Source: Microbacteriaceae bacterium 3FA27C10
Lineage (GTDB): Bacteria > Actinomycetota > Actinomycetes > Actinomycetales > Microbacteriaceae
Assembly (NCBI GenBank): GCA_005502775.1
Contig: SCNI01000002.1
Coordinates: 62,001-126,000, forward strand
Direction: 5' to 3'
DNA: 64,000 bases
The notes under the pieces were generated by a model. It was not told the DNA's origin, did no database searches, and was given only the letters and a program-made list of their open reading frames with translations. Position 1 is the first letter of the stretch. Every line of letters begins with the position of its first letter. Positions 53,975 through 64,000 of this stretch are shown here, piece by piece. The position numbers and the translations under genes are program-made.

Positions 53975-54424
53975 TCAGAGGGCGAGCACGGCGCGCAGGG
54001 CCAGGCGGTAGGAGCCGAAGCCGAAGCCCGCGATCACCCCGGTGGCGATGCCCGAGATCACGCTCGTGTGCCGGAAGGTCTCGCGCGCGTGCGGGTTCGA
54101 GATGTGCACCTCCACGAGTTCGACGCCGGCCTTGGTGACGAGGGCTGCGGCATCCCGCAGCGCGTAGGAGTAGTGCGTGAACGCGGCCGGGTTGAGGATG
54201 ACCGGGGTCTTCGTGTCGACCGCCTCGTAGAGCCACGAGATGAGCTCGGCCTCGTCGTTGGTCTGCCGCAGGTCGACGGTCACGGGCTCGGGCAGGTTCA
54301 TCGCCTCGACGTCGGCGACGAGCAGCGCCTCGAGCGCCACCAGGTCCTGCGAGCCGTACACGTCGGGTTCTCGGCTGCCGAGCCGGCCGAGGTTCGGGCC
54401 GTTCAGAACGAGCACGGATGCCAT
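53975..54424 (-). CDS. aroQ: 3-dehydroquinate dehydratase, type II
   Basis: Third step of the shikimate pathway. The 149-residue dodecameric type has VLNGPNLGRLGSREPDVYG (catalytic Tyr on the flexible loop), the asparagine of ILNPAAFTHYSYALRDA, and HISNPHARETFRHTSVIS. The start is ATG at 54424, and the aroB stop codon ends at 54447, 22 bases before it. Confidence 0.97.
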   Translation of the reverse strand: MASVLVLNGPNLGRLGSREPDVYGSQDLVALEALLVADVEAMNLPEPVTVDLRQTNDEAELISWLYEAVDTKTPVILNPAAFTHYSYALRDAAALVTKAGVELVEVHISNPHARETFRHTSVISGIATGVIAGFGFGSYRLALRAVLAL

Positions 54425-54446
54425 GGAAGTCTCCTCAGGGCGACCG

Positions 54447-55544
54447 CTACGAAGCGATCTCTTGGTAGGCAGCGTAGAGCAGCGCGGTCTCCGGTCCCTG
54501 CAGCACGCTCGGGCGCGCGAGGTCGTCGAGCACGATGAAGCGCAGCATGCCGGCTCGCGCCTTCTTGTCGCGCTGCATGGTGGCGAGCAGGGTCTGCCAG
54601 CGCCCGGCGGGGTAGCTGATCGGCAGGGTGAGCGAGTTCAGGATGCGGCGGTGCCGGTCGACCACGGCGTCCGGCAGCGAGCCGGTGAGCCGGCCGAGCT
54701 CGGCGGCGTAGACCATACCGACGGCGACCGCGGCGCCGTGCCGCCACTGGTAGCGCTCGGCGTGTTCGATGGCGTGGCCGAGGGTGTGGCCGTAGTTCAG
54801 GATCTCACGCAGGCCGGCCTCCTTGAAGTCGCTCGACACCACGCGCGCCTTCACACCCACGGAGAGCTCGATCAGGCGGCGGAACTCGTCGCTCAGCGGG
54901 TCGGTGGCGCGATCGACGTCGGCTTCGATGATGTCCAGGATCTCGGGCTCGGCGATGAAGCCGCACTTCACGACCTCGGCGAACCCGGCGAGGATCTCGT
55001 TGCGCGGCAGGCTCGCCACGAGGTCGAGGTCGGCGATCACGGCGCGCGGCGCATAGAACGCGCCGACGAGGTTCTTGCCCTCGTTGGTGTTGATGCCGGT
55101 CTTGCCGCCCACCGCCGCGTCGACCATGCCGAGCAGCGTCGTCGGCACCTGCACGAGCGTCACGCCACGCAGCCAGGTCGCGGCCGCGAAGCCGGCGAGG
55201 TCGGTGACGGCGCCCCCGCCGAAGCCGATCACCGCATCCGTCCGGGTGAAGTCGGCCTGCCCCATCACCTGCCAGCAGAAGGCGGCGACCTCGACGCGTT
55301 TGCCGGCCTCGGCATCCGGGATCTCGGCCAGCAGCACCTCGAAGCGCCCCAGCAGGGACTCGCGGAGCTCGGCCGCGAGCAGCGCAAGGGTGGGCGGATG
55401 CACGATCAGCACCTTGTTCACGCCGGCGCCGAGGCTGTCGCCCACGCGGTCGAGCACGCCCCGGCCGATGACGATGTCGTAGGCGCCGTCGCCGGTGACG
55501 GGGATGACGGTGGCGTCGGTGTCGTCGGCTGCGTCGGGGGTCAT
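54447..55544 (-). CDS. aroB: 3-dehydroquinate synthase
   Basis: Second step of the shikimate pathway, NAD- and zinc-dependent. The 365-residue enzyme has the NAD-site IGFGGGAVTDLAGFAAATWLRG, PTTLLGMVDAAVGGKTGIN, the metal ligands in EVVKCGFI, and LNYGHTLGHAIEH. The start at 55544 is set by its ATGA overlap with the aroK stop; the frame is open further upstream without similarity. Confidence 0.97.
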   Translation of the reverse strand: MTPDAADDTDATVIPVTGDGAYDIVIGRGVLDRVGDSLGAGVNKVLIVHPPTLALLAAELRESLLGRFEVLLAEIPDAEAGKRVEVAAFCWQVMGQADFTRTDAVIGFGGGAVTDLAGFAAATWLRGVTLVQVPTTLLGMVDAAVGGKTGINTNEGKNLVGAFYAPRAVIADLDLVASLPRNEILAGFAEVVKCGFIAEPEILDIIEADVDRATDPLSDEFRRLIELSVGVKARVVSSDFKEAGLREILNYGHTLGHAIEHAERYQWRHGAAVAVGMVYAAELGRLTGSLPDAVVDRHRRILNSLTLPISYPAGRWQTLLATMQRDKKARAGMLRFIVLDDLARPSVLQGPETALLYAAYQEIAS

Positions 55545-56062
55545 CGGATGCTCTCCTTCGGGAGGGGCTGCTGGTGCGGTCGCGCGCGCACCCAGTCGGC
55601 GATCTCGGCCGCGAGCAGCTCGGTGGGGCGGTCGGTAGTGTCGACGGTGTGGTCGGCGAGGCGCTCGTAGAGGTCGCGGCGGCGTTCGTAGAGCGCCATC
55701 CACGCATCGAGGTCGGGCACGAGGGGCCGCTTGGCGTTGCCCAGGCGCGACACCACGGCATGCGGCTGCACCGTGAGCAGAACCACCGGAACGGCGGCGA
55801 GATCGTGCTGCGTATCGAGGTCGAGCACGGCTCCCCCGCCGAACGACACGACGGCGTCGACGCCGAGCGCCTTCACCACCTCCGCGCGCTCGAGCGAGCG
55901 GAAGTGGGGCTCGCCGTGGCTGGCGAAGAGCTCGGGGATGGGCCCGTGCGCCTCCACCACGAGGCGGTCGGTGTCGATGAACGGCAGGCCGAGCAGCCGG
56001 GCGACGCGCTTGCCGATCCGCGATTTCCCGGCCGCCGGAGGCCCGATCAGAACGACGCTCAC
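55541..56062 (-). CDS. aroK: Shikimate kinase
   Basis: Phosphorylates shikimate at O3. The 173-residue protein begins [19 protein letters not shown] (P-loop), then [13 protein letters not shown] (shikimate-binding Asp), [20 protein letters not shown] and a lid arginine in NAKRPLV. The start is GTG at 56062 and overlaps the aroC stop (GTGA). A truncated ORF was not needed; length is normal. Confidence 0.96.
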   Translation of the reverse strand: MSVVLIGPPAAGKSRIGKRVARLLGLPFIDTDRLVVEAHGPIPELFASHGEPHFRSLERAEVVKALGVDAVVSFGGGAVLDLDTQHDLAAVPVVLLTVQPHAVVSRLGNAKRPLVPDLDAWMALYERRRDLYERLADHTVDTTDRPTELLAAEIADWVRARPHQQPLPKESIR

Positions 56063-57258
56063 GGGCGGGCGATGCCCGTCCGGAGCGCCTCGGGGATGGC
56101 GTCGAGGTACGACTCGAGGTTGCGGCGCGTCTCGCCGACCGAGTCGCCGCCGAACTTCTCGAGAACCGAGTTCGCGAGCACGAGCGCGGTCATCGCCTCG
56201 GCCACCACGCCGGCGGCGGGCACGGCGCAGACGTCGGAGCGCTGGTGGTGTGCCGCCGCATCCTCACCGGTGGCGACGTCGATGGTGTGCAGCGCGTGCG
56301 GGACGGTGGCGATCGGCTTCATGCCGGCGCGCACGCGCAGCACGGTGCCGGTCGACATGCCACCTTCGGTGCCGCCGGCGCGATCGGTGGAGCGGGTGAT
56401 CTCGTCGCCCTCGCGGTAGAGCTCGTCGTGCGCAGCCGAGCCGCGCCGGCGGGTGGTCTCGAAGCCGTCGCCGACCTCGACGCCCTTGATGGCCTGGATG
56501 CCCATGAGAGCGGCGGCGAGCTGCGAGTCGAGGCGGCGGTCCCAGTGCACGTGCGAACCGAGGCCCGGCGGCACGCCGTAGGCGAGCACTTCGACGACAC
56601 CGCCGAGGGTGTCGCCCTCCTTGTGGGCGTCGTCGATCTCGGCGACCATGCGTGCGCTCGTCTCCGCATCCCAGCAGCGCACCGGGTCGGCGTCGAGGGC
56701 GTCGACGTCGGAGGGGCGCGGCAGCGGACTGCCGTCGGGAACGCGCACCGGGCCGATGGCGAGGGTGTGGCTCACGAGCTCGATCCCGAGCTCGGCGAGG
56801 AAGGCCTTCGCGACGGCGCCGAGGGCGACGCGGGCCGCGGTCTCGCGGGCGCTCGCACGCTCGAGGATGGGGCGGGCCTCGTCGAAGTCGTACTTCTGCA
56901 TGCCCACCAGGTCGGCGTGCCCGGGGCGGGGGCGCGTGAGCGGGGCGCTGCGGCCGGTGCCGGAGAGCGCTTCCTCGCGGGGTTCGACGCCCATGACCTC
57001 GGTCCACTTGGGCCATTCCGTGTTGCCGATGCGCACGGCCACCGGGCTGCCGAGGGTGCGGCCGTGCACGACGCCGCCGGAGAGGGTCAGTTCGTCCTGC
57101 TCGAACTTCATGCGCGCGCCGCGGCCGTAGCCGAGCTTGCGCCGGGCGAGGTCGGTGCGGAGCTGATCGAGTGTAATCGGGATGCCGGACGGAAGTCCCT
57201 CGACGATCGCGACGAGTTCTTGACCGTGGGACTCCCCGGCGGTGAGCCAACGAAGCAT
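56059..57258 (-). CDS. aroC: Chorismate synthase
   Basis: Last shikimate-pathway step, using reduced FMN. The 399-residue protein starts [21 protein letters not shown] (signature 1). It also has [42 protein letters not shown], and the third signature GTEGGMSTG. The start at 57258 is preferred to an open extension of eight codons because the family begins with MLRW or similar. It is followed by aroK, aroB and aroQ. Confidence 0.98.
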   Translation of the reverse strand: MLRWLTAGESHGQELVAIVEGLPSGIPITLDQLRTDLARRKLGYGRGARMKFEQDELTLSGGVVHGRTLGSPVAVRIGNTEWPKWTEVMGVEPREEALSGTGRSAPLTRPRPGHADLVGMQKYDFDEARPILERASARETAARVALGAVAKAFLAELGIELVSHTLAIGPVRVPDGSPLPRPSDVDALDADPVRCWDAETSARMVAEIDDAHKEGDTLGGVVEVLAYGVPPGLGSHVHWDRRLDSQLAAALMGIQAIKGVEVGDGFETTRRRGSAAHDELYREGDEITRSTDRAGGTEGGMSTGTVLRVRAGMKPIATVPHALHTIDVATGEDAAAHHQRSDVCAVPAAGVVAEAMTALVLANSVLEKFGGDSVGETRRNLESYLDAIPEALRTGIARP

Positions 57259-57321
57259 GATTACGATCTTCCCACAGACCACGGAGCCGTCAGGTCCGCG
57301 GCCCCCAGTCGCTCCTCCCCG

Positions 57322-58251
57322 TCAGACGGTGAAACCGCCGGCGGCGTCGAGGCCGGCGACGGCGAGGAGAGCCGCGGTGATGAGCTCCTCGTCGGGCAGG
57401 GCGAGGAGGGGGTCGCCGTGCACGAAGGCGCGCACCTGCGCGACGGCCTGGTGCACGAGCATGGCGAGGCCCGGGACCACGGCGCTGCCGGCCTCCGACC
57501 ACAGCGTCGCGAACTGGCTCGGCCACGGGCTGTACGCCACGTCGAGAAGCGTCGAGGAGACCACCGCCGCCGAGCCGGCGAAGTTCTTCGCGGCATCCAC
57601 GCCACCCGGCAGCGAACTGATCGTGACGTCGGGTACGAGCCCGACGACGGCGGGATCGTGCAGCGCGAGCACCGTGGCGCTGAGGCCGGCACTCCGGGCG
57701 GTCTCGGCGGCCGCCGCGCCCTTCGCGGGGCTCCGCAGCACGATGTCGACGTGTTCGGCTCCCAACCGGGCCACGGCGAGCACCGCCGAGCGCGCGGTGG
57801 CTCCCCCGCCCACTACGAGCGCGTGCGAGACGCTGGGTACGCCGGCGCGGGTCAGCGCCTCGGCGATGCCGAGCACATCCGTGTTGAAGCCGTCGAGCCG
57901 GCGGCGCCCCTCGGCGTGTGTCACGAGCACGGTGTTGACGGCGCCACTCGTCGAGCCGATGGCGTCGACCGAGTCGAGCAGCTCGAACACCGTCTCCTTG
58001 AGCGGCATCGTGAGCGAGAGCCCGCGCCAGGATGCGTCGAGCCCGTCCACGAACGAGGCCAGCGCCTCCGCGGTCACATCGGCGACGCCGTACTCCCAGG
58101 GCAGGCCGAGAGCGGCGTAGGCCGTCCGGTGCAGCAGCGGCGAGCGGGTGTGCGCGATGGGCGAGCCCAGCACGGCGAGTCTCCGGGGCGCGCCCAGCGC
58201 ATCCGGATCGTCGACGGCGAAACCCGACCCCGCGAGATCGAACGGTGTCAT
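57322..58251 (-). CDS. aroE: Shikimate dehydrogenase
   Basis: Reduces 3-dehydroshikimate with NADPH. The 309-residue protein has the substrate-binding VLGSPIAHTRSPLLHRTAY and the catalytic lysine in SLTMPLKETVFEL. The conserved GFNTDVLGI and the dinucleotide motif VVGGGATARSAVLAV follow, and the C-terminus is AMLVHQAVAQVRAF. The start at 58251 lies 4 bases past the mltG stop. It is 63 bases upstream of aroC. Confidence 0.94.
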   Translation of the reverse strand: MTPFDLAGSGFAVDDPDALGAPRRLAVLGSPIAHTRSPLLHRTAYAALGLPWEYGVADVTAEALASFVDGLDASWRGLSLTMPLKETVFELLDSVDAIGSTSGAVNTVLVTHAEGRRRLDGFNTDVLGIAEALTRAGVPSVSHALVVGGGATARSAVLAVARLGAEHVDIVLRSPAKGAAAAETARSAGLSATVLALHDPAVVGLVPDVTISSLPGGVDAAKNFAGSAAVVSSTLLDVAYSPWPSQFATLWSEAGSAVVPGLAMLVHQAVAQVRAFVHGDPLLALPDEELITAALLAVAGLDAAGGFTV

Positions 58252-58255
58252 GGTC

Positions 58256-59566
58256 TCATTTGTACTCGGGATGGTCGGCCCACCACTGCTGCAATTGCAG
58301 CACCGCGGCGTCGTGTTCCTCGATCGTGGTCGAGAACACCGTCTCACCGGTCTCGAGGTTCACCGTCACGAAGTAGATCCAGGGACCGTCGGCCGGATGC
58401 AGCGCCGCGTTGATGGCGTCGTCTCCCGGGTTCGAGATGGGCCCGATGGGCAGCCCGGGGTTCGCGTAGGTGTTGTAGGGGTTCGAGGCGTCGTCGCGCT
58501 CCGCCTGCGTGGTCTCGACGAGCTTGACGCCCGCGCCGTAGGCGACCGTGGCGTCCGACTGCAGGTTCATGCCGTCTGCCAGGCGATTGGTGAACACGCG
58601 CGAGACCTTGGCCATGTCGGGCACGCTGCCCGCCTCCTTCTGGATGAGGGCGGCGAGCGTCACGACGTGGAAGCGGTCGGCGGGCGCGACCCCGGCCGCG
58701 TCGAGCGACTGGAAGGAGCGCTTCACCATGGTGGTGATCATGTCGGCCGCGGTCTGTCCGGGCTGGAAGGTGTAGGTCGCCGGGAAGAGGAAGCCCTCGA
58801 TGCTCGGTGCCTCGGCCGGCACGCCGAGGGCCGCATAGTTCGCGCCGGCGGCCTGGAAGTCGGCGAGCGGCAGGCCGGTGGCGTCGGCCAGCGACTGGTA
58901 GATCGTGGCGGCGCTGGACCCCTCGGGGATCGTGACCTGGTAGTCGATCTTGTTGTTCGGATCCATCAGCGCGTCGAGCGCCGACTGCGCACTCATCTGA
59001 TTGGCGAGCTTGAAGGTACCGGCCTGGAAGACGGGCGCCGGGCTCTGCTTGACCAGCAGGTCGTAGAACGCTGCGGAGCTCTTCACTATTCCGGCGGCGG
59101 CGAGGTTGTCGCCGATGGTGGAGCCGATGTCGCCGTCGTTGATGACGAACTGCACCTCGCCGGTGCCGGAGCCGCTGTAGTCGTCGACCTCCTTCGAGGC
59201 GAACAGCGACTGCACCTGCGTTCCGAAGGTGTTCCACACGAACACGGCGGCGCCACCGAGCAGTCCCACGATCACGACGGTGACGATGAGCCCCGTGAGC
59301 CAGCGCCGCGGCTTTCGGTCGCGCCCGCCGCCCGAGTTGCCGCCGCCGGATCTCCGGGTGCCACCGGTGCCGGAAGCGCCGCCGCCGCTCGCGCGTGTCG
59401 GCGTAGCCGCCTGGTGGTGCGCGCCCTGCGGGGTCACGGCCGCCTGCCGGGCCTCCCGGCGCGACGACGGCTGCCCGGACTGGTTGTCGACGTCGGGTCC
59501 GGCAGTACTCTCTGCGCGGAAGAACTCGGCGAACGGGTGGTCTTCGGGTGCCTGTCGGTCAGTCAC
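58256..59566 (-). CDS. mltG: Endolytic murein transglycosylase MltG
   Basis: Cleaves nascent peptidoglycan and releases it from the membrane. The 436 residues begin with a hydrophilic, Gly/Ser-rich cytoplasmic segment of about 90. A single membrane helix follows (WLTGLIVTVVIVGLLGGAAVFV), then a LysM-like region and the YceG domain. The catalytic glutamate is in LAALIQKEAGSVPDMAKVS, and YNTYANPGLPIGPISNPG is the family signature. The start is GTG at 59566, overlapping the ruvX stop by eight bases. Confidence 0.96.
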   Translation of the reverse strand: MTDRQAPEDHPFAEFFRAESTAGPDVDNQSGQPSSRREARQAAVTPQGAHHQAATPTRASGGGASGTGGTRRSGGGNSGGGRDRKPRRWLTGLIVTVVIVGLLGGAAVFVWNTFGTQVQSLFASKEVDDYSGSGTGEVQFVINDGDIGSTIGDNLAAAGIVKSSAAFYDLLVKQSPAPVFQAGTFKLANQMSAQSALDALMDPNNKIDYQVTIPEGSSAATIYQSLADATGLPLADFQAAGANYAALGVPAEAPSIEGFLFPATYTFQPGQTAADMITTMVKRSFQSLDAAGVAPADRFHVVTLAALIQKEAGSVPDMAKVSRVFTNRLADGMNLQSDATVAYGAGVKLVETTQAERDDASNPYNTYANPGLPIGPISNPGDDAINAALHPADGPWIYFVTVNLETGETVFSTTIEEHDAAVLQLQQWWADHPEYK

Positions 59567-60041
59567 TGCCTAATCCTCGGGTCGGCTCGATGAGGGTGCC
59601 GGGCGGTCTGCCCGATGCACGCTCGCTGTCCAGGGCATGTTGCACGAGTATAACCGCGGCCACCTGATCGATCACGGGACGCGAGCTCCGAGTGTTCCGA
59701 CCGCTCTTGTGGAGGGCCGATTGCGCCGAGACCGTCGTCAGGCGCTCGTCGATCATGCGCACGGGCAGACCACCGGATGCGGCGAGCCGCTCCGCAAAGC
59801 CCCGCGCGTCGGCCGTCGAGGCCGTCTCCCCTCCGCTCATCGCCAGTGGCAGGCCCACCACGTACTCGAAGGCGTCGAGCTCCGCGGCGATGGCACGGAT
59901 GCGCTCGAGGTCGGCGGTCTCCCCCTCGGCCGAGCGGGCGACGGTCTCGACCGGGGTGGCGAGCATGCCGTGCAGATCGGTGCGCGCGACGCCGATGCGG
60001 GCCTTGCCCACGTCGATGCCGATCCGCACGCCCGTGCGCAT
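59559..60041 (-). CDS. ruvX: RuvX/YqgF family pre-16S rRNA nuclease (putative Holliday junction resolvase)
   Basis: A 160-residue RNase H-fold protein thought to process the 16S rRNA 5' end. The acidic residues are seen in GIDVGKARIGVA, VVGLPLAMSG and RMIDERLTTVSA. The C-terminal aspartate is in VIDQVAAVILVQHAL. It lies between alaS and mltG, the order common to actinobacteria, starting three bases past the alaS stop. Confidence 0.95.
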   Translation of the reverse strand: MRTGVRIGIDVGKARIGVARTDLHGMLATPVETVARSAEGETADLERIRAIAAELDAFEYVVGLPLAMSGGETASTADARGFAERLAASGGLPVRMIDERLTTVSAQSALHKSGRNTRSSRPVIDQVAAVILVQHALDSERASGRPPGTLIEPTRGLGSD

Positions 60042-60044
60042 CCC

Positions 60045-62726
<2,682 letters not shown>

Positions 62727-62771
62727 GGAGTGCGGGGGTCCTTGTCGAGCGGTGGAGAGCACCGCTCCGGC

Positions 62772-62789
62772 CCGGGCGCGAACGCCCGG
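62772..62789 (-). terminator. Hairpin between the 63-residue protein gene and alaS
   Basis: CCGGGCG-CGAA-CGCCCGG, a perfect seven-base stem with a GNRA-like loop, lies 32 bases past the stop at 62822 and 45 bases before the alaS start. It may reduce read-through into alaS. Confidence 0.45.
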
Positions 62790-62821
62790 CCGGCCGGTGC
62801 GGGGCCTGGTGGGGCGGGAGA

Positions 62822-63013
62822 CTACTTGCCGGCGATGGCGGCGCGGAGCTCGGCTTCGCGCTCACGGTAGCCGTCGATCAGCGAGTCGCTGAACTCTTTG
62901 GTGCGCTTGTCGAACTCGCTGAAGAACTTCTTGCCGCTCGACGTCTGGTTGAACTGGTGCGCCACCACGAATCCGATGCCGACGCCGGCGATCAACCACA
63001 GAACCTTCTTCAT
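62822..63013 (-). CDS. Small membrane-anchored hypothetical protein
   Basis: A 63-residue protein with a single N-terminal hydrophobic helix containing a GVGIGF motif (VLWLIAGVGIGFVVAHQF) and a charged helical remainder (SEFDKRTKEFSDSLIDGYRE). It resembles by layout the DUF6167- or YtxH-like small proteins found between alaS and the DUF948 gene in other actinobacteria. Function unknown. Confidence 0.8.
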   Translation of the reverse strand: MKKVLWLIAGVGIGFVVAHQFNQTSSGKKFFSEFDKRTKEFSDSLIDGYREREAELRAAIAGK

Positions 63014-63060
63014 TGTGTTCTCCTCGTTCGTGTCTCGGGCAGAAAGAGCCTCACGACAGT

Positions 63061-63438
63061 TTAGTGCGCGTCGGTGCCGCTCGTCTTCGCGCGGCGGAAG
63101 CTGAGCATGGCGGCGCGGACGGCCGCGCTGAAGCCCGCGACCTTGATCAGCGGTCCGCCGACGGATGCCGCGAACAGCGCCACCAGCGAGGACACGTTGC
63201 CGGTGACCTCTTCGACGTTGCGGGTGATCACGTCGACGCGGGCGAGCTGCTTGTTCGCCTCCTGCACGGTCACCGTCGACTCGGCGAGGATGGGCGTGAT
63301 GCCGTCGCTGACGTCTTTGATGGAGTCGCGGGTCTGGTCGAACACTCCCCCGAGCTTCACCAGCGGGATGGCCATCAGGCCGACGAGCACGGCGAACACG
63401 CCCGCGGCGATGAGTCCTGCGATGTCTCCACCGGTCAT
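63061..63438 (-). CDS. DUF948 family protein
   Basis: A 125-residue protein with one membrane helix (GDIAGLIAAGVFAVLVGLMAIPLVKLG), then a helical, coiled-coil-like region (TRDSIKDVSDGITPILAES, VTVQEANKQLARVDVITRN). A hydrophobic patch near the end follows. This is the DUF948 layout. The start at 63438 follows an AGAGG; the frame is open 11 more codons upstream, into the rpsD terminator. Function unknown. Confidence 0.85.
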   Translation of the reverse strand: MTGGDIAGLIAAGVFAVLVGLMAIPLVKLGGVFDQTRDSIKDVSDGITPILAESTVTVQEANKQLARVDVITRNVEEVTGNVSSLVALFAASVGGPLIKVAGFSAAVRAAMLSFRRAKTSGTDAH

Positions 63439-63461
63439 GACGAACCTCTCTCTACGACGAA

Positions 63462-63487
63462 AGCGGGCCACCCAGGGGTGACCCGCT
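63462..63487 (-). terminator. Hairpin downstream of rpsD
   Basis: AGCGGGCCACCC and GGGTGACCCGCT pair with one mismatch, 32 bases past the rpsD stop codon. It would separate rpsD from the DUF948 gene. Confidence 0.6.
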
Positions 63488-63519
63488 CTCCAGTATGTCG
63501 TGTGTACGACCGCTGCGCC

Positions 63520-64000
63520 TTATCGGGCTGCGTAGTACTCCACCACGAGCTGCACTTCGCAGGTCACGGGGACCTCGGCGCGCTTCGGGCGACGCTCCAG
63601 GCGGGCCTGCAGCTTGTCGAGCTCGACGGTGAGGTAGCCCGGGGTCTTCGGCAGGAGGTCGATGTGACCACCGGCGGCGGCGACCTGGAAGGGCTCGGTG
63701 CCCTCGGACTTGGCCTTGACGTGGATGAGCTGACCCGGCTTCACGCGGAAGGAGGGGCGGTCGACGAGCTGGCCGTCGACCAGGATGTGACGGTGCACGA
63801 CCATCTGACGGGCCTGGGCGGTGGTGCGGGCGAAGCCGGCACGCAGAACCAGGGCGTCGAGGCGCATCTCGAGGAGCTCGACCAGGTTCTCACCGGTCAG
63901 GCCCTTCGCGCGGCGGGCCTCTTCGAAGGCGATCTTCAGCTGCTTCTCGCGGATGCCGTACTGGGCACGCAGACGCTGCTTCTCGCGCAGACGGACGGCG
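63520..64000 (-). CDS. rpsD: 30S ribosomal protein S4, 5' end cut by window edge
   Basis: S4 binds 16S rRNA early in 30S assembly. About 160 codons are visible. They start in the middle of the N-terminal domain (AVRLREKQRLRAQYGIREKQ), then read NLVELLEMRLDALVLRAGFA, the S4 RNA-binding domain (ARQMVVHRHILVDGQLVDRPSFRVKPGQ) and the C-terminus EVQLVVEYYAAR. The identification is certain; the first 40 or so residues lie beyond the window. Confidence 0.97.
   Translation of the reverse strand, partial: AVRLREKQRLRAQYGIREKQLKIAFEEARRAKGLTGENLVELLEMRLDALVLRAGFARTTAQARQMVVHRHILVDGQLVDRPSFRVKPGQLIHVKAKSEGTEPFQVAAAGGHIDLLPKTPGYLTVELDKLQARLERRPKRAEVPVTCEVQLVVEYYAAR

Overview
The window is about 64 kb of very GC-rich chromosomal DNA from an actinobacterium, most likely a member of the Microbacteriaceae (Micrococcales). 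The placement rests on several things: an imuA'-imuB-dnaE2 mutasome with an actinobacterial LexA-type box, an actinobacterial integration host factor (mIHF) domain, an ANTAR regulator of the PdtaR type, a long-form HisG, a trp operon carrying the two small actinobacterial membrane proteins, a PriA without helicase motifs, and the gene order pyrR-pyrB-pyrC-PH protein-carA-carB-pyrF-gmk-rpoZ-coaBC-metK-priA-fmt-rsmB-rpe. No prophage, insertion sequence, CRISPR array or rRNA was seen. Almost all of the window is conserved housekeeping DNA.

Layout: 1-1.8 kb, coaE (cut by the window edge) and rpsA. 2-6.6 kb, a four-gene minus-strand cluster of poorly characterised proteins (DUF885 peptidase-like, DUF4166, TIGR01777 epimerase, amidohydrolase with an unusual C-terminal domain). 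6.7-12.8 kb, the SOS mutasome on the plus strand. 13-17 kb, polA, a hotdog thioesterase, pdtaR and tRNA-Leu(CAA). 17-25.6 kb, a lipoprotein, pyk, gltD and gltB. 25.9-34.3 kb, one long minus-strand run rpe-hisE-hisG-hisF-hisI-trpE-trpM-(HGxxPAAW protein)-trpC-trpB-trpA. 34.3-35.6 kb, a vapBC toxin-antitoxin pair and a small hypothetical gene. 35.6-42.9 kb, rsmB, fmt, priA, metK, coaBC and rpoZ. 42.9-52.7 kb, the pyrimidine operon, including a gmk fused to an mIHF domain. 52.9-62.7 kb, nusB, efp, the aro genes, mltG, ruvX and alaS. 62.8-64 kb, two small membrane-associated proteins and rpsD (cut by the window edge).

The clusters are functionally coherent. Within them the genes are translationally coupled by ATGA, GTGA, TGATG or TAATG overlaps, which fix many start codons. 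The pyrimidine operon begins with pyrR, whose Shine-Dalgarno region carries a PyrR-loop-like sequence. This suggests feedback control of translation. The mutasome has its own LexA-controlled, probably leaderless promoter.

The most unusual items are these: the mIHF-guanylate kinase fusion; the vapBC module placed directly upstream of, and on the same strand as, the rpe-his-trp run; a 40-codon bridging ORF that overlaps imuB and dnaE2 at both ends; an interspersed ACGACGGA repeat present both inside imuA' and in the nusB-pyrR gap; a strongly over-represented word GCATCC/GGATGC; an amidohydrolase with a DUF1858/ScdA_N-like tail; and the absence of lgt between trpA and gltB. No wholly new multi-gene system could be identified with confidence.
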